Positions 1-12,867 of a DNA stretch of 64,000 nucleotides are shown piece after piece. This stretch comes from Septoria linicola (lineage: Eukaryota; Ascomycota; Dothideomycetes; Mycosphaerellales; Mycosphaerellaceae): the NCBI GenBank assembly GCA_024114885.1, contig CP099421.1, positions 186,001 to 250,000 of the forward strand, given 5' to 3'. The translations under genes were made by a program, and so were the position numbers. Below the pieces are notes generated by a model. That model was not told the origin of the DNA. It ran no database searches and saw only the letters and a program-made list of their open reading frames with translations. Numbering within the stretch: position 1 is the first letter of the stretch; each line of letters starts with the position of its first letter.

Positions 1-2759
1 ACTTAATAGATTTAACTAGAAGCTGAAGCTAATTAGGCTTAAGCTAGATTAGAATAGTTAGCTAGATAAGGAAATGCTCCTAGAGTATTAGGCTTTCTTC
101 TTAGCTATAAGCTCTATTAACCTAGGTATCCTATAGGACCTAGAATTCTTAGAGGAAGTTAAAGAGATTGCATTCTTAGCTACTAAAGAAGCAGGAATAC
201 ACAAATAGGAGGTTTTAATCCTAAGGAACTATAAGGAAGTAGTAAGTAATCCTAAGTAGGGTTATCTCTAGTAAGAAGCTATTTAGAAGGAGCTAGATAC
301 ACTTGCAAGTAACAATACCTAGACTGTAGTAGTCCTACTAAAAGGGGCTAACCTAGTTACCTTAAGATAGGTCTTTAATATTAAGAGAAAGCTTAGTAGA
401 GCTATTAAAAAGTTTAAGGCAAGACTAGTTGTAAGAGGGTTCTCCTAAAAGTATAGAGTAGACTATATAGAAACTTTTGCCCCTATAGTTAGGTAGGATA
501 CTCTAAGAGGATTTATAGCTATAGTCTATAAGAAGGACCTAGTTCTACACCAAGTAGATATAAACAATATATTTATAGAGAGCACCCTATATAAGGACAT
601 CTATATAATCCTACTACTAGGTGTTAACCTACTAACTAGTATAGTCTTGTAAGTTCTAAGGAGTCTCTATAGGCTAAAGCAAGCTGTAAGAGACTAGAAT
701 CAGCTATATATATCAAAGCTGAAAGGAATAGGATTCAGACAATTAGAAGTGGACCTATGTCTTCTAATCTACAAGAAAAGGAAAGACCTAATAATCCTAA
801 TCTATATTAATAACATACCTATTACTATAGAGAGACTAGAAGATGTCCTCTAGTTTAAAGACTAACTTAGTAAGGTCTTTAAGATCAAAGATCTTAGAGA
901 ACTAGACAAGATTCTTGGAATGAGACTAATAAGAAATAGATAGTAAGGCTAGCTGAAACTTAACTAGAAGTACTATATCTAAGAGAACCTAGCTAAGATA
1001 GGAATAGGTTAAGAGACTATATTACCAACTCTTTTACTAATAGACAGCTATAAAAGTCTAAAGCCTACTAGACCAAATAATAAAAGGTGTAATAAATAGG
1101 AGTACTAATCTATTATTAGAATATAGATATAGCTTGTAACTATTATAAGACTAGACATTTTATTTGCCCTTAGAAGATTGAGCTCCTATATTAGTAATCT
1201 AATAGTAGGACATATAAAGGCTCTAAAGAAGCTAACTAGATACCTGAGATCAAACCTAGACCTTAGTCTAAGATACTTAAGGAATAGTTAAGGCTGCCTT
1301 ACTAGATATATAGACTCTAACTATGTAATAGACAAGACTAATAGAGTCTTAATCCTTAGATATGTCTTCTTCCTTTATAGTGCACTAATCTCCTAGATAA
1401 GCAAGAAGCAGAAATCTATAGCTATATCTATAATAGAAGCTAAATATATAGCTATAGGAGTATATATAAAACAGTTATAGTTCCTTAGTGCTCTTTTAAG
1501 AGAGCTTAGATGCCTAGAGTTAGTAGGAGAATGTTCTTACTAACTAAGGATCCTTAGTAACTAGGAAACTATTACTAGAATCAGGCTAATTTAGCTAAAA
1601 GGTAATAACCAAGCTACCCTTACTCTAGTTAAGGACTTACATGTTTATAATAAGTCTAAATATATTAATATCTTATACAATGCTATAAGAAAGCTCTAGT
1701 AGAACAGACTTATCTCTATAGAATATATAAACATAAAAGAGATAGTAGTAGATAGTCTTACTAAGCCAAAGAATAGACTATAGTTTCAGGAGTTTATAAG
1801 GCAGCTCTGCCTTATATAAGAGATGTACAAAAGATAACTCCAAGCCTTAGAGCTAAACTAAGAGGAGTCTAAAAGAAAGATTTTAGTTACTTAACTCCTC
1901 CTTAGTTAGACTTTACAAAGTCCCAAATACCCTTACTAATGTCAGACCTATTACTAACTACAATATTACTATATAGCACCTAGCTGAACTAGATACCCCC
2001 TAAGGCCAAGTACTAGTTAATATTAAAGACCTCCTCTATAGCAGCTATTATCTCCTCTACTAGTATATAGTTACTCTGCTCCCTAGCTTAATATAAGATC
2101 CCTATAGCTAAGAATAGTGTACCCTAAAGACTATTAGGGAACTAAGAAGCTATATAGAATGTAACCAAGTAAGGGACTAGGCTATAAGGAATCTAGGGAG
2201 CTGTTAGAATTAGCTATAAGAAAGGATAGGGGCAACTTACTAGATAGTCTATATCCTAAACAATCCACTCCTATATAAGAGAGGAGGAAGATCTTATAGA
2301 AGGCATTTCTTTTGCCTTTTTGTAGGAGATAGTAGTATAGAAAGTTTATTAGATTAACAGTTAGTGCTGTCTAGTTATTAGTCTAAAAAGTAAGTACTTA
2401 ATAACTAATTAAGATTAGGACTAGCATTTGAGTACTATAGATGATCTGTTGAAAGATCTGACTATATAGCATAAGTAGGAGTGTTAAGAATGCATCCTAG
2501 ATAGTTAGTCTAGATATAGACTTCTAAGCATAGTTCTGGATACCTAAGGCATCTACCTGAGGCTTAGTAAGAGGTACATCTTGCTTCTCTCTCTTCTCTT
2601 CTTAGATAACTAACTTAATTAACTTTGTATTTAGTTCCTAGCATATTGCTACTATACTATATATATAAGTTAGTTCAAGATTAATCCCCTATTCTTCTTT
2701 ACTACGCTATACCCTCCTTAACATTGTATAGTATCTACAAACGCTCTCTACTTTTAACA
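1..2759 (+). mobile_element. Ty1/Copia retrotransposon copy A, 3' part, RIP-mutated
   Basis: This is the 3' part of a Copia element whose 5' half lies left of the window. The decayed plus-strand reading, interrupted by many TAG/TAA stops, shows a Copia reverse transcriptase at about 310-1000 (the catalytic YIDD reads as YINN) and RNase H at about 1140-1530, with the usual SKKQKS...EAKY-type ending. About 600 bp of non-coding sequence precede the 3' LTR. Base 1 corresponds to base 3804 of copy B. The LTR still has TG...CA ends, so this copy is among the less mutated. The element ends inside the integrase region of copy B, which suggests A inserted into B. The 5' junction and target duplication are outside the window. 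Confidence 0.88.
2482..2759 (+). repeat. 3' LTR of Copia copy A (278 bp)
   Basis: It starts TGTTAAGAATGCATCC and ends CTTTTAACA, with intact TG...CA termini. The same sequence, with TA replacing TG/CA to varying degrees, ends every other Copia copy in the window. A purine-rich AAGTAGGAG just upstream is the likely polypurine tract. Confidence 0.88.
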
Positions 2760-5700
2760 ATTACTATTATTAGTAAAAGGTTTTATATAGTAGCTTAAGA
2801 TTGTTAATAACTTCTTAAGAAAGAAATAGGCATTTCTACTTAAGGCTAGATTAGATATACTAACTACTCTTTAGAACTAGAGGATTAAGGTAGAAAGGCA
2901 GTTAGTAGTACTCCTTAAGTCTATAAGGGCTAACAATGCTAGAGAGATTACTACTTTAATTAAATAGTAGGAGAAGGACTTTAGAATTACCCTTAAGCTA
3001 ACTAAGGCCTATAATTCACTCTAGAATAGAGTAGTTAAGAGGTCTATCCAAACATTAGAGGCCTCTATTAGAGTAATGCTTGAAGAAAGCAAGATGCCTA
3101 TTAAGTTTTAGCTAGAAGCTCTTAAAGTATAGGTATATATAAGGAACAAGCTTCTAAATAGACCTAATGTTAAGGGATTTAAGCTCTTACCTAATAAAGC
3201 TTTTAATAGGATCAAACTAATAGTCTCCTACCTTAAGGTATAGGGATATAGAGCTATAGTATATATAGATATAAGAGTATAGCCTTAGTAGGCAAGGAGT
3301 AACAAACTAATAAATAGAGGAAAGGATACTATGTTTATTAGATACTGTAATAATATAGTAAAGGTATAGAAGTTCTAGGAGCTAGATATAAAGGCTATTA
3401 AGTAGTATACTAATATAATCTTCTTTAAAGATAAGCTAGGTAGAGAATTAGACTTAAATATTAAGATTAAGAATCTCCCTAGTTTAGCTCTAGAAAGAAG
3501 ACCTATTAGAAGGCTAAGAACTATTAGCTAGCCTACTCTATAAGCTAGTAGGAGTACCCTAGGTGCTCCTAGTCTAGGCTAGTAGAAGCCTCCTCCCCCT
3601 TAGCTATTAGTATAGGTTTAGGAAGGAAAGAAACTCTTTATACAACTTCTACCTCTACTAGAAGATATAGGAGAGTATAGAAAATTCCTAGACTAAAAGA
3701 AAGTTAAGAAAGAATCTAAGAATTCTACCTAAGAAACTATAGAGGTAGATTAGGAGTAGATAGCCCTAAGGCAAACTCTTAGAAAGAGGAAAGTATCCTA
3801 AGAACTTAATAGATTTAACTAGAAGCTGAAGCTAATTAGGCTTAAGCTAGATTAGAATAGTCAGCTAGATAAGGAAATGCTCCTAGAGCATTAGGCTTTC
3901 TTCTTAGCTATAAGCTCTATTAACCTAGGCATCCTATAGGACCTAGAATTCTTAGAGGAAGTTAAAGAGATTGTATTCTTAGCTACTAAAGAAGTAGGAA
4001 TACACAAATAGGAGGTTCTAATCCTAAGGAACTATAAGGAAGTAGTAAGTAATCCTAAGTAGGGTCATCTCTAGTAAGAAGCTATTTAGAAGGAGCTAGA
4101 TGCACTTGTAAGTAACAATACCTAGACTATAGTAGTCCTACTAAAAGGGGCTAACCTAGTTACCTTAAGATAGGTCTTTAATATTAAGAGAAAGCTTAGT
4201 AGAGCTATTAAAAAGTTCAAGGCAAGACTAGTTATAAGAGGGTTCTCTTAAAAGTATAGAGTGGACTATATAGAGACTTTTACCCCTATAGTTAGGTAGG
4301 ATACTCTAAGAGGATTTATAGCTATAGTCTACAAGAAGGACCTAGTTCTATACTAAGTAGATATAAACAATGTATTTATAGAGAGTACCCTATATAAGGA
4401 CATCTATATAATCCTACTACTAGGTATTAACCTACTAACTAGTATAGTCTTATAAGTTCTAAGGAGTCTCTATAAGCTAAAGCAAGCTATAAGAGACTAG
4501 AATCAGCTGTATGTATTAAAGCTAAAAGGAATAGGATTCAGATAATTAGAAGTAGACCTATATCTTCTAATCTATAAGAAAAGAAAAGACCTAATAATCC
4601 TAATCTATATTAATAATATACCTATTACTATAGAGAGACTAGAAGATATCCTCTAGTTTAAAGACTAACTTAGTAAGGTCTTTAAGATCAAAGATCTTAG
4701 AGAACTAGACAAGATTCTTAGAATAAGACTAACAAGAAACAGATAGTAAGGCTAGCTGAAACTTAACTAGAAGCACTATATCTAAGAGAACCTAGCTAAG
4801 ATAGGAATAGGTTAAGAGACTATATTACTAACTCTTTTACTAATAAACAGCTATAAAAGTCTAAAGCCTACTAGACCAAATAATGAAAGGTGTAACAAAT
4901 AGGAGTACTAATCTATTATTAGAATATAGATATAGCTTATAACTGTTATAAGACTAGACATTTTATTTGCCCTTAGAAGATTAAGCTCCTATATTAGTAA
5001 TCCAATAGTAGGACATATAAAGGCTCTAAAGAAGCTAACTAGATACCTAAGATCAAACCTAGACCTTAGTCTAAGATACTTAAGGAATAGTTAAGGCTTT
5101 CTTACTAGATATGTAGACTCTAACTATGTAATAGACAAGACTAATAGAGTCTCAATCCTTAGATATGTCTTCTTCCTTTATAGTATACTAATCTCCTAGA
5201 TAAGTAAGAAGTAGAAATCTATAGCTATATCTATAATAGAAGCTGAATATATGACTATAGGTATATATATAAAACAGTTATAGTTCCTTAGTACTCTTTT
5301 AAGAGAGCTTGGATGCCTAGAGTTAGTAGGAGAATATTCTCACTAACTAAGGATCCTTAGTAACTAGGAAACTATTACTAGAATTAGGCTAATTCAGCTA
5401 AAAGGTAATAACTAAGCTACCCTTACTCTAGTTAAGGACTCATATGTTTATAATAAGTCTAAACATATTAATATCTTATATAATGCTATAAGAAAGCTCT
5501 AGTAGAACAGACTTATCTCTATAGAATATATGAATATAAAAGAGATAGTAGCAGATAGTCTTACTAAGCTAAAGAATGGACTATAGTTTCAGGAGTTTAT
5601 AAGGTAGCTCTACCTTATATAAGAGATATATAAAAGATAACTCCAAGCCTTGGAGTTTAACTAAGAGGAGTCTAAAAGAAAGATTTTAATTACTTAACTC

Positions 5701-6562
5701 CTTCTTAGTTAGACTTTATAAAGTCCTAAATGCTCTTACTAATATTAGACCTATTACTAACTATAATATTACTATATGGCACCTAGCTAAACTAGACACC
5801 CCCTAAGGCCAAGTACTAGTTAATATTAAAGACCTCCTCTATAGTAGCTATTATCTCCTCTACTAGTATATAGTTACTCTACTCCCTAGCTTAATATAAG
5901 ATCCCTATAGCTAAGAATAGTGTACCCTAAAGACTATTAGGGAACTAAGAAGCTGTATAGAATATAACTAAGTAGGGGACTAGGCTATAAGGAATCTAGG
6001 GAGCTATTAGAATTAGCTATAAGAAAGGATAGGGGCAACTTACTAGATAGTCTATGTCCTAAACAATCTACTCCTATATAAGAGAGAAGGAAGATCTTAT
6101 AGAAGGTATTTCTTTTACCTTTTTATAGGAGATAGTAGTATAGAAAGTTTATTAGATTAATAGTTAGTACTGTCTAGTTATTAGTCTGAAAAGTAAGTAC
6201 TTAATGACTAATCAAGATTAGGACTAGCATTTGAGTGCTATAGATAATCTATTAAAAGATCTGACTATATAGTATGAGTAGGAGTGTTAAGAATATATCC
6301 TAGATAGTTAGTCTAGATATAGACTTCTAAGCATAGTTCTAGATACCTAAGGCATCTACCTAAGGCTTGGCAAGAGGTATATCTTGCTTCTCTTTCTTCT
6401 CTTCTTAGATAACTAACAAAATTAACTTTGTATTTAGTTCCTAGCATATTACTACTATACTATATATATAAGTTAGTTCAAGATTGATCCCCTATTCTTC
6501 TTCACTACGCTATACCCTCCTTGACATTATATAGTATCTACAAACGCCCTCTACTTTTAATA
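2760..6562 (+). mobile_element. Ty1/Copia retrotransposon copy B, interrupted by copy A
   Basis: The visible part begins abruptly within integrase, at the position matching about 9064 of copy C, directly after the LTR of copy A. It runs through integrase (2760-3600), reverse transcriptase (4110-4800) and RNase H (4930-5300) to its own 3' LTR (6285-6562). No frame is intact: Trp and Gln codons read as TAG throughout, as RIP produces. The missing 5' half should lie to the left of copy A, outside the window. The 3' LTR is followed by TCTAT, which is also the left target duplication of copy C. Confidence 0.85.
6285..6562 (+). repeat. 3' LTR of Copia copy B (278 bp)
   Basis: It starts TGTTAAGAATATATCC and ends TTTTAATA, where the original terminal CA has become TA. 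Its length equals that of the copy A LTR. Confidence 0.86.
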
Positions 6563-6567
6563 TCTAT

Positions 6568-6846
6568 TATTAAGAATATATCCTAGATAGTTAGTCTTAA
6601 TATAGATATTTAAGTATAGTTCTAGATACCTAAGGCATCTACCTAAGGCTTAGTAAGAGGTATATCTTACTTCTCTTTCTTCTCTTCTTAGATAAAAAAA
6701 ACTTAATTAACTTTATATTTAGTTCCTAGTATATTACTACTATACTATATATATAAGTTAGTTTAAGATTAATCCCTTATTCTTCTTTACTACGCTATAC
6801 CCTCCTTAACATTATATAGTATATATTACGCTCTCTACTTTTAATA
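6568..6846 (+). repeat. 5' LTR of Copia copy C
   Basis: It starts TATTAAGAATATATCC and ends TTTTAATA, a TG...CA pair turned to TA...TA. A primer-binding site follows immediately. Confidence 0.88.
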
Positions 6847-6858
6847 GGTTATAAGCCT
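6847..6858 (+). other. Primer-binding site of Copia copy C (half-tRNA type)
   Basis: GGTTATAAGCCT directly follows the 5' LTR. The less mutated form in copy G (minus strand, 50701-50711) reads GGTTATGAGCC. That is complementary to GGCUCAUAACC of the anticodon arm of initiator tRNA-Met, not to a tRNA 3' end. Copia elements are known to prime from a cleaved half of tRNA-iMet. Confidence 0.7.
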
Positions 6859-9800
6859 AGGTTTATATACTAAATAGGAGTAACCTATGTTAGTATAGGT
6901 TACTTATATCCCTTATAGTTTATAGAAAATATTTAGGGCCTAGAAGTTTCTCTAACTATATTACTAACGAAGCTAGTTTATACCTAGTAGTATATAAGTT
7001 AGTAAAGATCTCTATAAGATAGTAGTATATTTCTACTTTATTAATACCTACCTAGTTCTCTACTATTATACCTAGTATTACTAGAGTTAGAAGAGGCTAC
7101 TTAGCCTTCCTACTACCTAGTAATAGAAACTCTACTAAGAGAGAAAGATCTAAGTCTTAGTAATTTCCTAAATATAAGGAATCCCTATCCCTTAGAGCTA
7201 GTCTCTCTACTATAAGAAATTACTCTTCTCTAGAATCCTTAGCTAGTCTAAAGTATTCTACTAATTATTTATTCTATTTATCTATTTCTATAATAGACTA
7301 AGAGGACAAGAAGAGCTAAAGGATTCTAATCCTAGATAGAACTAACTAGAAGAAATAGTTCAAGCTATAGATAGATAAGCTAGAAGGAAAGGACTAGTTC
7401 TAGGTAATTAGCTAACTAATTATTAGAGGGAACCTATATATAGTTTAGTAGGACACTAGTCTCTAGATATATGTTACTTAGAATTAATACTTCTTAAAAG
7501 ACAATATAGTATATAGGTTTAGTATTAGATATAGTATTAGTAAAGATAATAAGATAGAGCTAGAGATATAGTATATTACTATACTAGTAGCTAAAATATA
7601 GGTAATTCTCTAGAACAAGTATAATAGAGTCCTAAAGTCCTATACTATAGGTCTAATTAAGTAGTTTATTATATTTAGGATATTATCTAATAAGACAATT
7701 AGGGAAGTATAGAGATATCTTAGAGGCCTAGATAAGAGAATTACTAAGATTGATCCTTAGGAAGCTTACTACTAGAGCTAAAAGAAAAGGCTAGAATATC
7801 TCTTATAGTCTCTACCTATATTATACTAAGTAGCTAAGGATACTATTATAACCTAACTATCCTTAGATATAGATACTATTCTCCTTCTATTTAAGTCCTA
7901 GAAGGTAAGAGATAATCTAGATAAGATAGATATAGGTTTAGCTATATTCTATTCTAGATAGCTCTACTAAGGAAAGTCTCTACTAATATACTAGCTCTAT
8001 AAGAAAGGGAAGTACTAGTTAAAAGATTGTCCTAACCTCTCTACTACTAAGAAACTATTCTAGTAAAGAAATAGTACTAAGAACTAAAAGGACCTTTAGG
8101 GATTATTTCTTAGAGAGAGGGTTAGAAGATCCTCTTTACTAAAGAATACTAGATATATTAAGAAAGCTGTCTATAAGTTATTATTATATAATAAGCTAAA
8201 GAAGGTTATCTAGAGAATAGGTAAGTAGCTTTAGAGGATAGAAAAGTCTAGAAAGCTTCTAAAGAAAGGATTCTTAGCTTAGGAGTCTAGTTCTAGTTCT
8301 AATTCTAGAACTTACTCTAGTTCTAGAAGTAATAATAATTCCCTATTAGAAGATAATAACTAAGATAAGTTAGCCTATTCTATAATTAAGGCTAAAGGTA
8401 AGTTATTATTTTAAGAATAGCTCTTAGATTCCTATACCTTATCCTATATAACTAACTAACTATCCTTCTTTAGATTAGTAAAGCTACTAAGGAAGAAAGT
8501 ATAGATTAAGGTAGGAGGAGGATACCTCTATATAACCTACTCTAGACTAGTATAGATAAAGAGAATCTTAGGAGGAGAAGTTCTACTTAATAGAGTACTA
8601 TTTGTTCCTAATCTTAGAGTAAATCTTATATTATAGAATTAGTTTAGTAAGTAATTTAGAGTCTAGAAGCCTAATTTTACTCTTACCTCTCTAGATAGCT
8701 AAATAGTTATAAAGACTAAGCTAGTTAGAGGTGTTCTATTTATTAGTAAGATATTACCTCTCCTATAGGAAAAGTTATATTACTTACTATATAATCCTAT
8801 AAAGGTTAATAATACCTATACTACCCTATTAGAGAAGGATCTAAAATAGTAGGAGCTATAGTATAGAAGATTTATATACTTTAGAAGAGGGTTACTCTTA
8901 AACCTTTATAAAGTTACTAACCTAAAGGAAAGAATTCTAATTCCTAACTAGGAAGAGTATAAGTATAGGATCTATATAATAGGTAAGATAAAGAAACACC
9001 TAGGTAAGTCTATTAAGAGAAGACCTAAAAGATTAGCCCTTATATTAGTAGATATCTATAGACTATTACTATTATTAGTAAAAGGTTTTATATAGTAGCT
9101 TAAAATTATTAATAACTTCTTAAGAAAGAAATAGGCATTTCTACTTAAGGCTAGATTAGATATACTAACTACTCTTTAGAACTAGAGGATTAAGGTAGAA
9201 AGGTAGTTAGTAGTACTTCTTAAGTCTATAAGGGCTAATAATACTAGAGAGATTACTACTTTAATTAAATAGTAGGAGAAGGACTTTAGAATTACTCTTA
9301 AGCTAACTAAGGCCTATAATTTACTCTAGAATAGAGTAGTTAAGAGGTCTATCTAAATATTAGAGGCCTCTATTAAAGTAATACTTAAAGAAAGTAAGAT
9401 ACCTATTAAGTTTTAGCTAGAAGCTCTTAAAGTATAGGTATATATAAGAAACAAGCTCCTAAATAGATCTAATATTAAAAGATTTAAGCTCTTACCTAAT
9501 AAAGCTTTTAATAGGATTAAACTAATAGTCTCCTATCTTAAAGTATAGGGATATAGAGCTATAGTATATATAGATACAAGAGTATAGCCTTAGTAGGTAA
9601 GGAGTAACAAACTAATAAATAGAGGAAAGGATACTATATTTGTTAGATACTATAATAATATAGTAAAGGTATAGAAGTTCTAGGAGCTAGATATAAAGGC
9701 TATTAAGTAGTATACTAATATAATCTTCTTTAAAGATAAGCTAGGTAGAGAATTAGACTTAAATATTAAGATTAAGAATCTCCCTAGTTTAGCTCTAGAA

Positions 9801-12589
9801 AGAAGACCTATTAGAAGGCTAAGAACTATTAGCTAGCCTACTCTATAAGCTAGTAGGAGTACCCTAGGTGCTCCTAGTCTAGGCTAGTAGAAGCCTCCTC
9901 TTCCTTATCTATTAGTATAGGTTTAGGAAGGAAAGAAACTCTTTATATAACTTCTACCTCTACTAGAAGATATAGAAGAGTATAGAAAATTCCTAGACTA
10001 AAGAAAAGTTAAGAAAGAATCTAAGAATTCTGCCTAAGAAACTATAGAGATAGATTATAAGTAGATAGCTCTAAAGTAAACCCTTAGAAAGAGAAAAGTA
10101 TCCTAAGAACTTAATAGATTTAATTAAAAGCTAAAACTAATTAGGCTTAAGCTAGATTAGAATAGTTAGCTAGACAAGGAAATACTTCTAGAGTATTAGG
10201 CTTTCTTCTTAGCTATAAGCTCTATTAACCTAGATATCCTATAGGACTTAGAATTCTTAGAGGAAGTTAAAGAGATTACATTCTCTACTACTAAAGAAGT
10301 AGGAATATATAAATAGAAGGTTCTAATCCTAAGGAACTATAAGGAAGTAGTAAGTAATCCTAAGTAGGGTTATCTCTAGTAAGAAGCTATTTAGAAGGAG
10401 CTAGATATACTTATAAGTAATAATACCTAGACTATAGTAGTCCTACTAAAAGGGGCTAACTTAGTTACCTTAAGATAGGTCTTTAATATTAAGAGAAAGC
10501 TTAGTAGAGCTATTAAAAAGTTTAAGGTAAGACTAGTTATAAGAGGGTTCTCCTAAAAGTATAGAGTAGACTATATAGAAACTTTTGCCTCTATAGTTAG
10601 GTAGGATACTCTAAGAGGATTTATAGCTATAGTCTATAAGAAGGACCTAGTTCTATACTAAGTAGATATAAATAATATATTTATAGAGAGTACTCTATAT
10701 AAGGATATCTATATAATCCTACTACTAGGTATTAACCTACTAATTAGTATAGTCTTATAAGTTCTAAGGAGTCTCTATAGGCTAAAGTAAGCTATAAGAG
10801 ACTAGAATTAGCTATATATGTTAAAGCTAAAAGGAATAGGATTCAGATAATTAGAAGTAGACCTATATCTTCTAATCTATAAGAAAAGGAAAGACCTAAT
10901 AATCCTAATCTATATTAATAATATACCTATTACTATAGAGAGACTAGAAGATGTCCTCTAGTTTAAAGACTAACTTAGTAAGGTCTTTAAGATCAAAGAT
11001 CTTAGAGAGCTAGATAAGATTCTTAGAATAAGACTAATAAGAAACAGATAGTAAGGCTAGCTAAAACTTAACTAGAAACATTATATCTAAGAGAACCTAG
11101 CTAAGATAGGAATAGGCTAAGAAACTATATTACTAACTCTTTTACTAATAGATAGCTATAAAAGTCTAAAGCCTACTAGACTAAATAATAAAAGGTATAA
11201 TAAATAGGAGTACTAATCTATTATTAGAATATAGATATAGCTTATAACTATTATAAGACTAGACATTTTATTTACCCTTAGAAGATTAAGCTCCTATATT
11301 AGTAATCTAATAGTAGGATATATAAAGGCTCTAAAGAAACTAACTAGATACCTAAGGTTAAACCTAGACCTTAGTCTAAGATACTTAAGGAATAGTTAAA
11401 GCTGTCTTACTAGATATATAGACTCTAACTATATAATAGATAAGACTAATAGAGTCTTAATCCTTAGATATATCTTCTTTCTTTATAGTATACTAATCTC
11501 CTAGATAAGTAAGAAGTAGAAATCTATAGCTATATCTATAATAGAAGCTAAATATATAGCTATAGGAGTATATATAAAACAGTTATAGTTCCTTAGTACT
11601 CTTTTAAGAGAGCTTAGATACCTAGAGTTAGTAGGAGAATGTTCTTACTAACTAAGGATCCTTAGTAACTAGGAAACTATTACTAGAATTAGGCTAATTT
11701 AGCTAAAAGGTAATAACTAAGCTACTCTTATTCTAGTTAAGGACTTATATGTTTATAATAAGTCTAAATATATTAATATCTTATATAATACTATAAGAAA
11801 GCTCTAGTAGAATAGACTTATCTCTATAGAATATATAAATATAAAAGAGATAGTAGTAGATAGTCTTACTAAGCTAAAGAATAGACTATAGTTTTAGAAG
11901 TTTATAAAGTAGCTCTACTTTATATAAGAGATATATAAAAGATAACTCCAAGCTTTAGAGTTAAACTAAGAGGAGTCTAAAAGAAAGATTTTAGTTACTT
12001 AACTCCTCTTTAGTTAGACTTTATAAAGTCCTAAATACTCTTACTAATATTAGACCTATTACTAACTATAATATTACTATATAGTACCTAGCTAAACTAG
12101 ACACCCTCTAAGGCTAAGTACTAGTTAATATTAAAGACCTCCTCTATAGTAGCTATTATCTCCTCTACTAGTATATAGTTACTCTACTCCCTAGCTTAAA
12201 ATAAGATCTCTATAGCTAAGAATAGTATACCCTAAAGGCTATTAGGGAACTAAGAAGCTATATAGAATATAACTAAGTAGGGGACTAGGCTATAAGGAAT
12301 CTAGAGAGCTATTAGAATTAGCTATAAGAAAGGATAGAGGTAACTTACTAGATAGTCTATATCCTAAACAATCCACTTCTATATAAGAGAGGAGGAAGAT
12401 CTTATAGAAGGTATTTCTTTTACCTTTTTATAGGAGATAGTAGTATAGAAAGTTTATTAGATTAATAGTTAGTACTATCTAGTTATTAGTCTAAAAAGCA
12501 AGTACTTAATAACTAATTAAGATTAAGGCTAGTACTTAAGTATTATAGATAATCTATAGAAAGATCTAACTATATAGTATAAGTAGGAG

Positions 12590-12867
12590 TATTAAGAATA
12601 TATCCTAGATAGTTAGTCTTAATATAGACATTTAAGTATAGTTCTAGATACCTAAGGCATCTACCTAAGGCTTAGTAAGAGGTATATCTTATTTCTCTTT
12701 CTTCTCTTCTTAGATAAAAAAACTTAATTAACTTTGTATTTAGTTCCTAGTATATTACTACTATACTATATATATAAGTCAGTTTAAGATTAATCCCCTA
12801 TTCTTCTTTACTACGCTATACCCTCCTTAATATTGTATAGTATATATCACGCTCTCTACTTTTAATA
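12590..12867 (+). repeat. 3' LTR of Copia copy C (278 bp)
   Basis: It starts TATTAAGAATATATCC, ends TTTTAATA, and is followed by the TCTAT duplication. Confidence 0.88.

Larger units (their letters stand above)
6568..12867 (+). mobile_element. Complete Ty1/Copia retrotransposon copy C (6.3 kb), RIP-mutated
   Basis: This is a full-length element flanked by the 5 bp target duplication TCTAT (6563-6567 and 12868-12872). In order it holds: the 5' LTR; a primer-binding site at 6847; a Gag-like region with a decayed CX2CX4HX4C zinc knuckle near 7990-8040; an aspartic protease remnant (LLDS motif) near 8420; integrase at about 8990-9800; reverse transcriptase at about 10440-11050; RNase H at about 11280-11620; a non-coding stretch of about 600 bp; and the 3' LTR. 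Domain order IN before RT defines Copia. In-frame TAG/TAA stops and TA-converted LTR ends show heavy RIP. Its host site is in Gypsy-1 at a sequence that is uninterrupted in Gypsy-2 (near 25416-25430). Confidence 0.92.
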
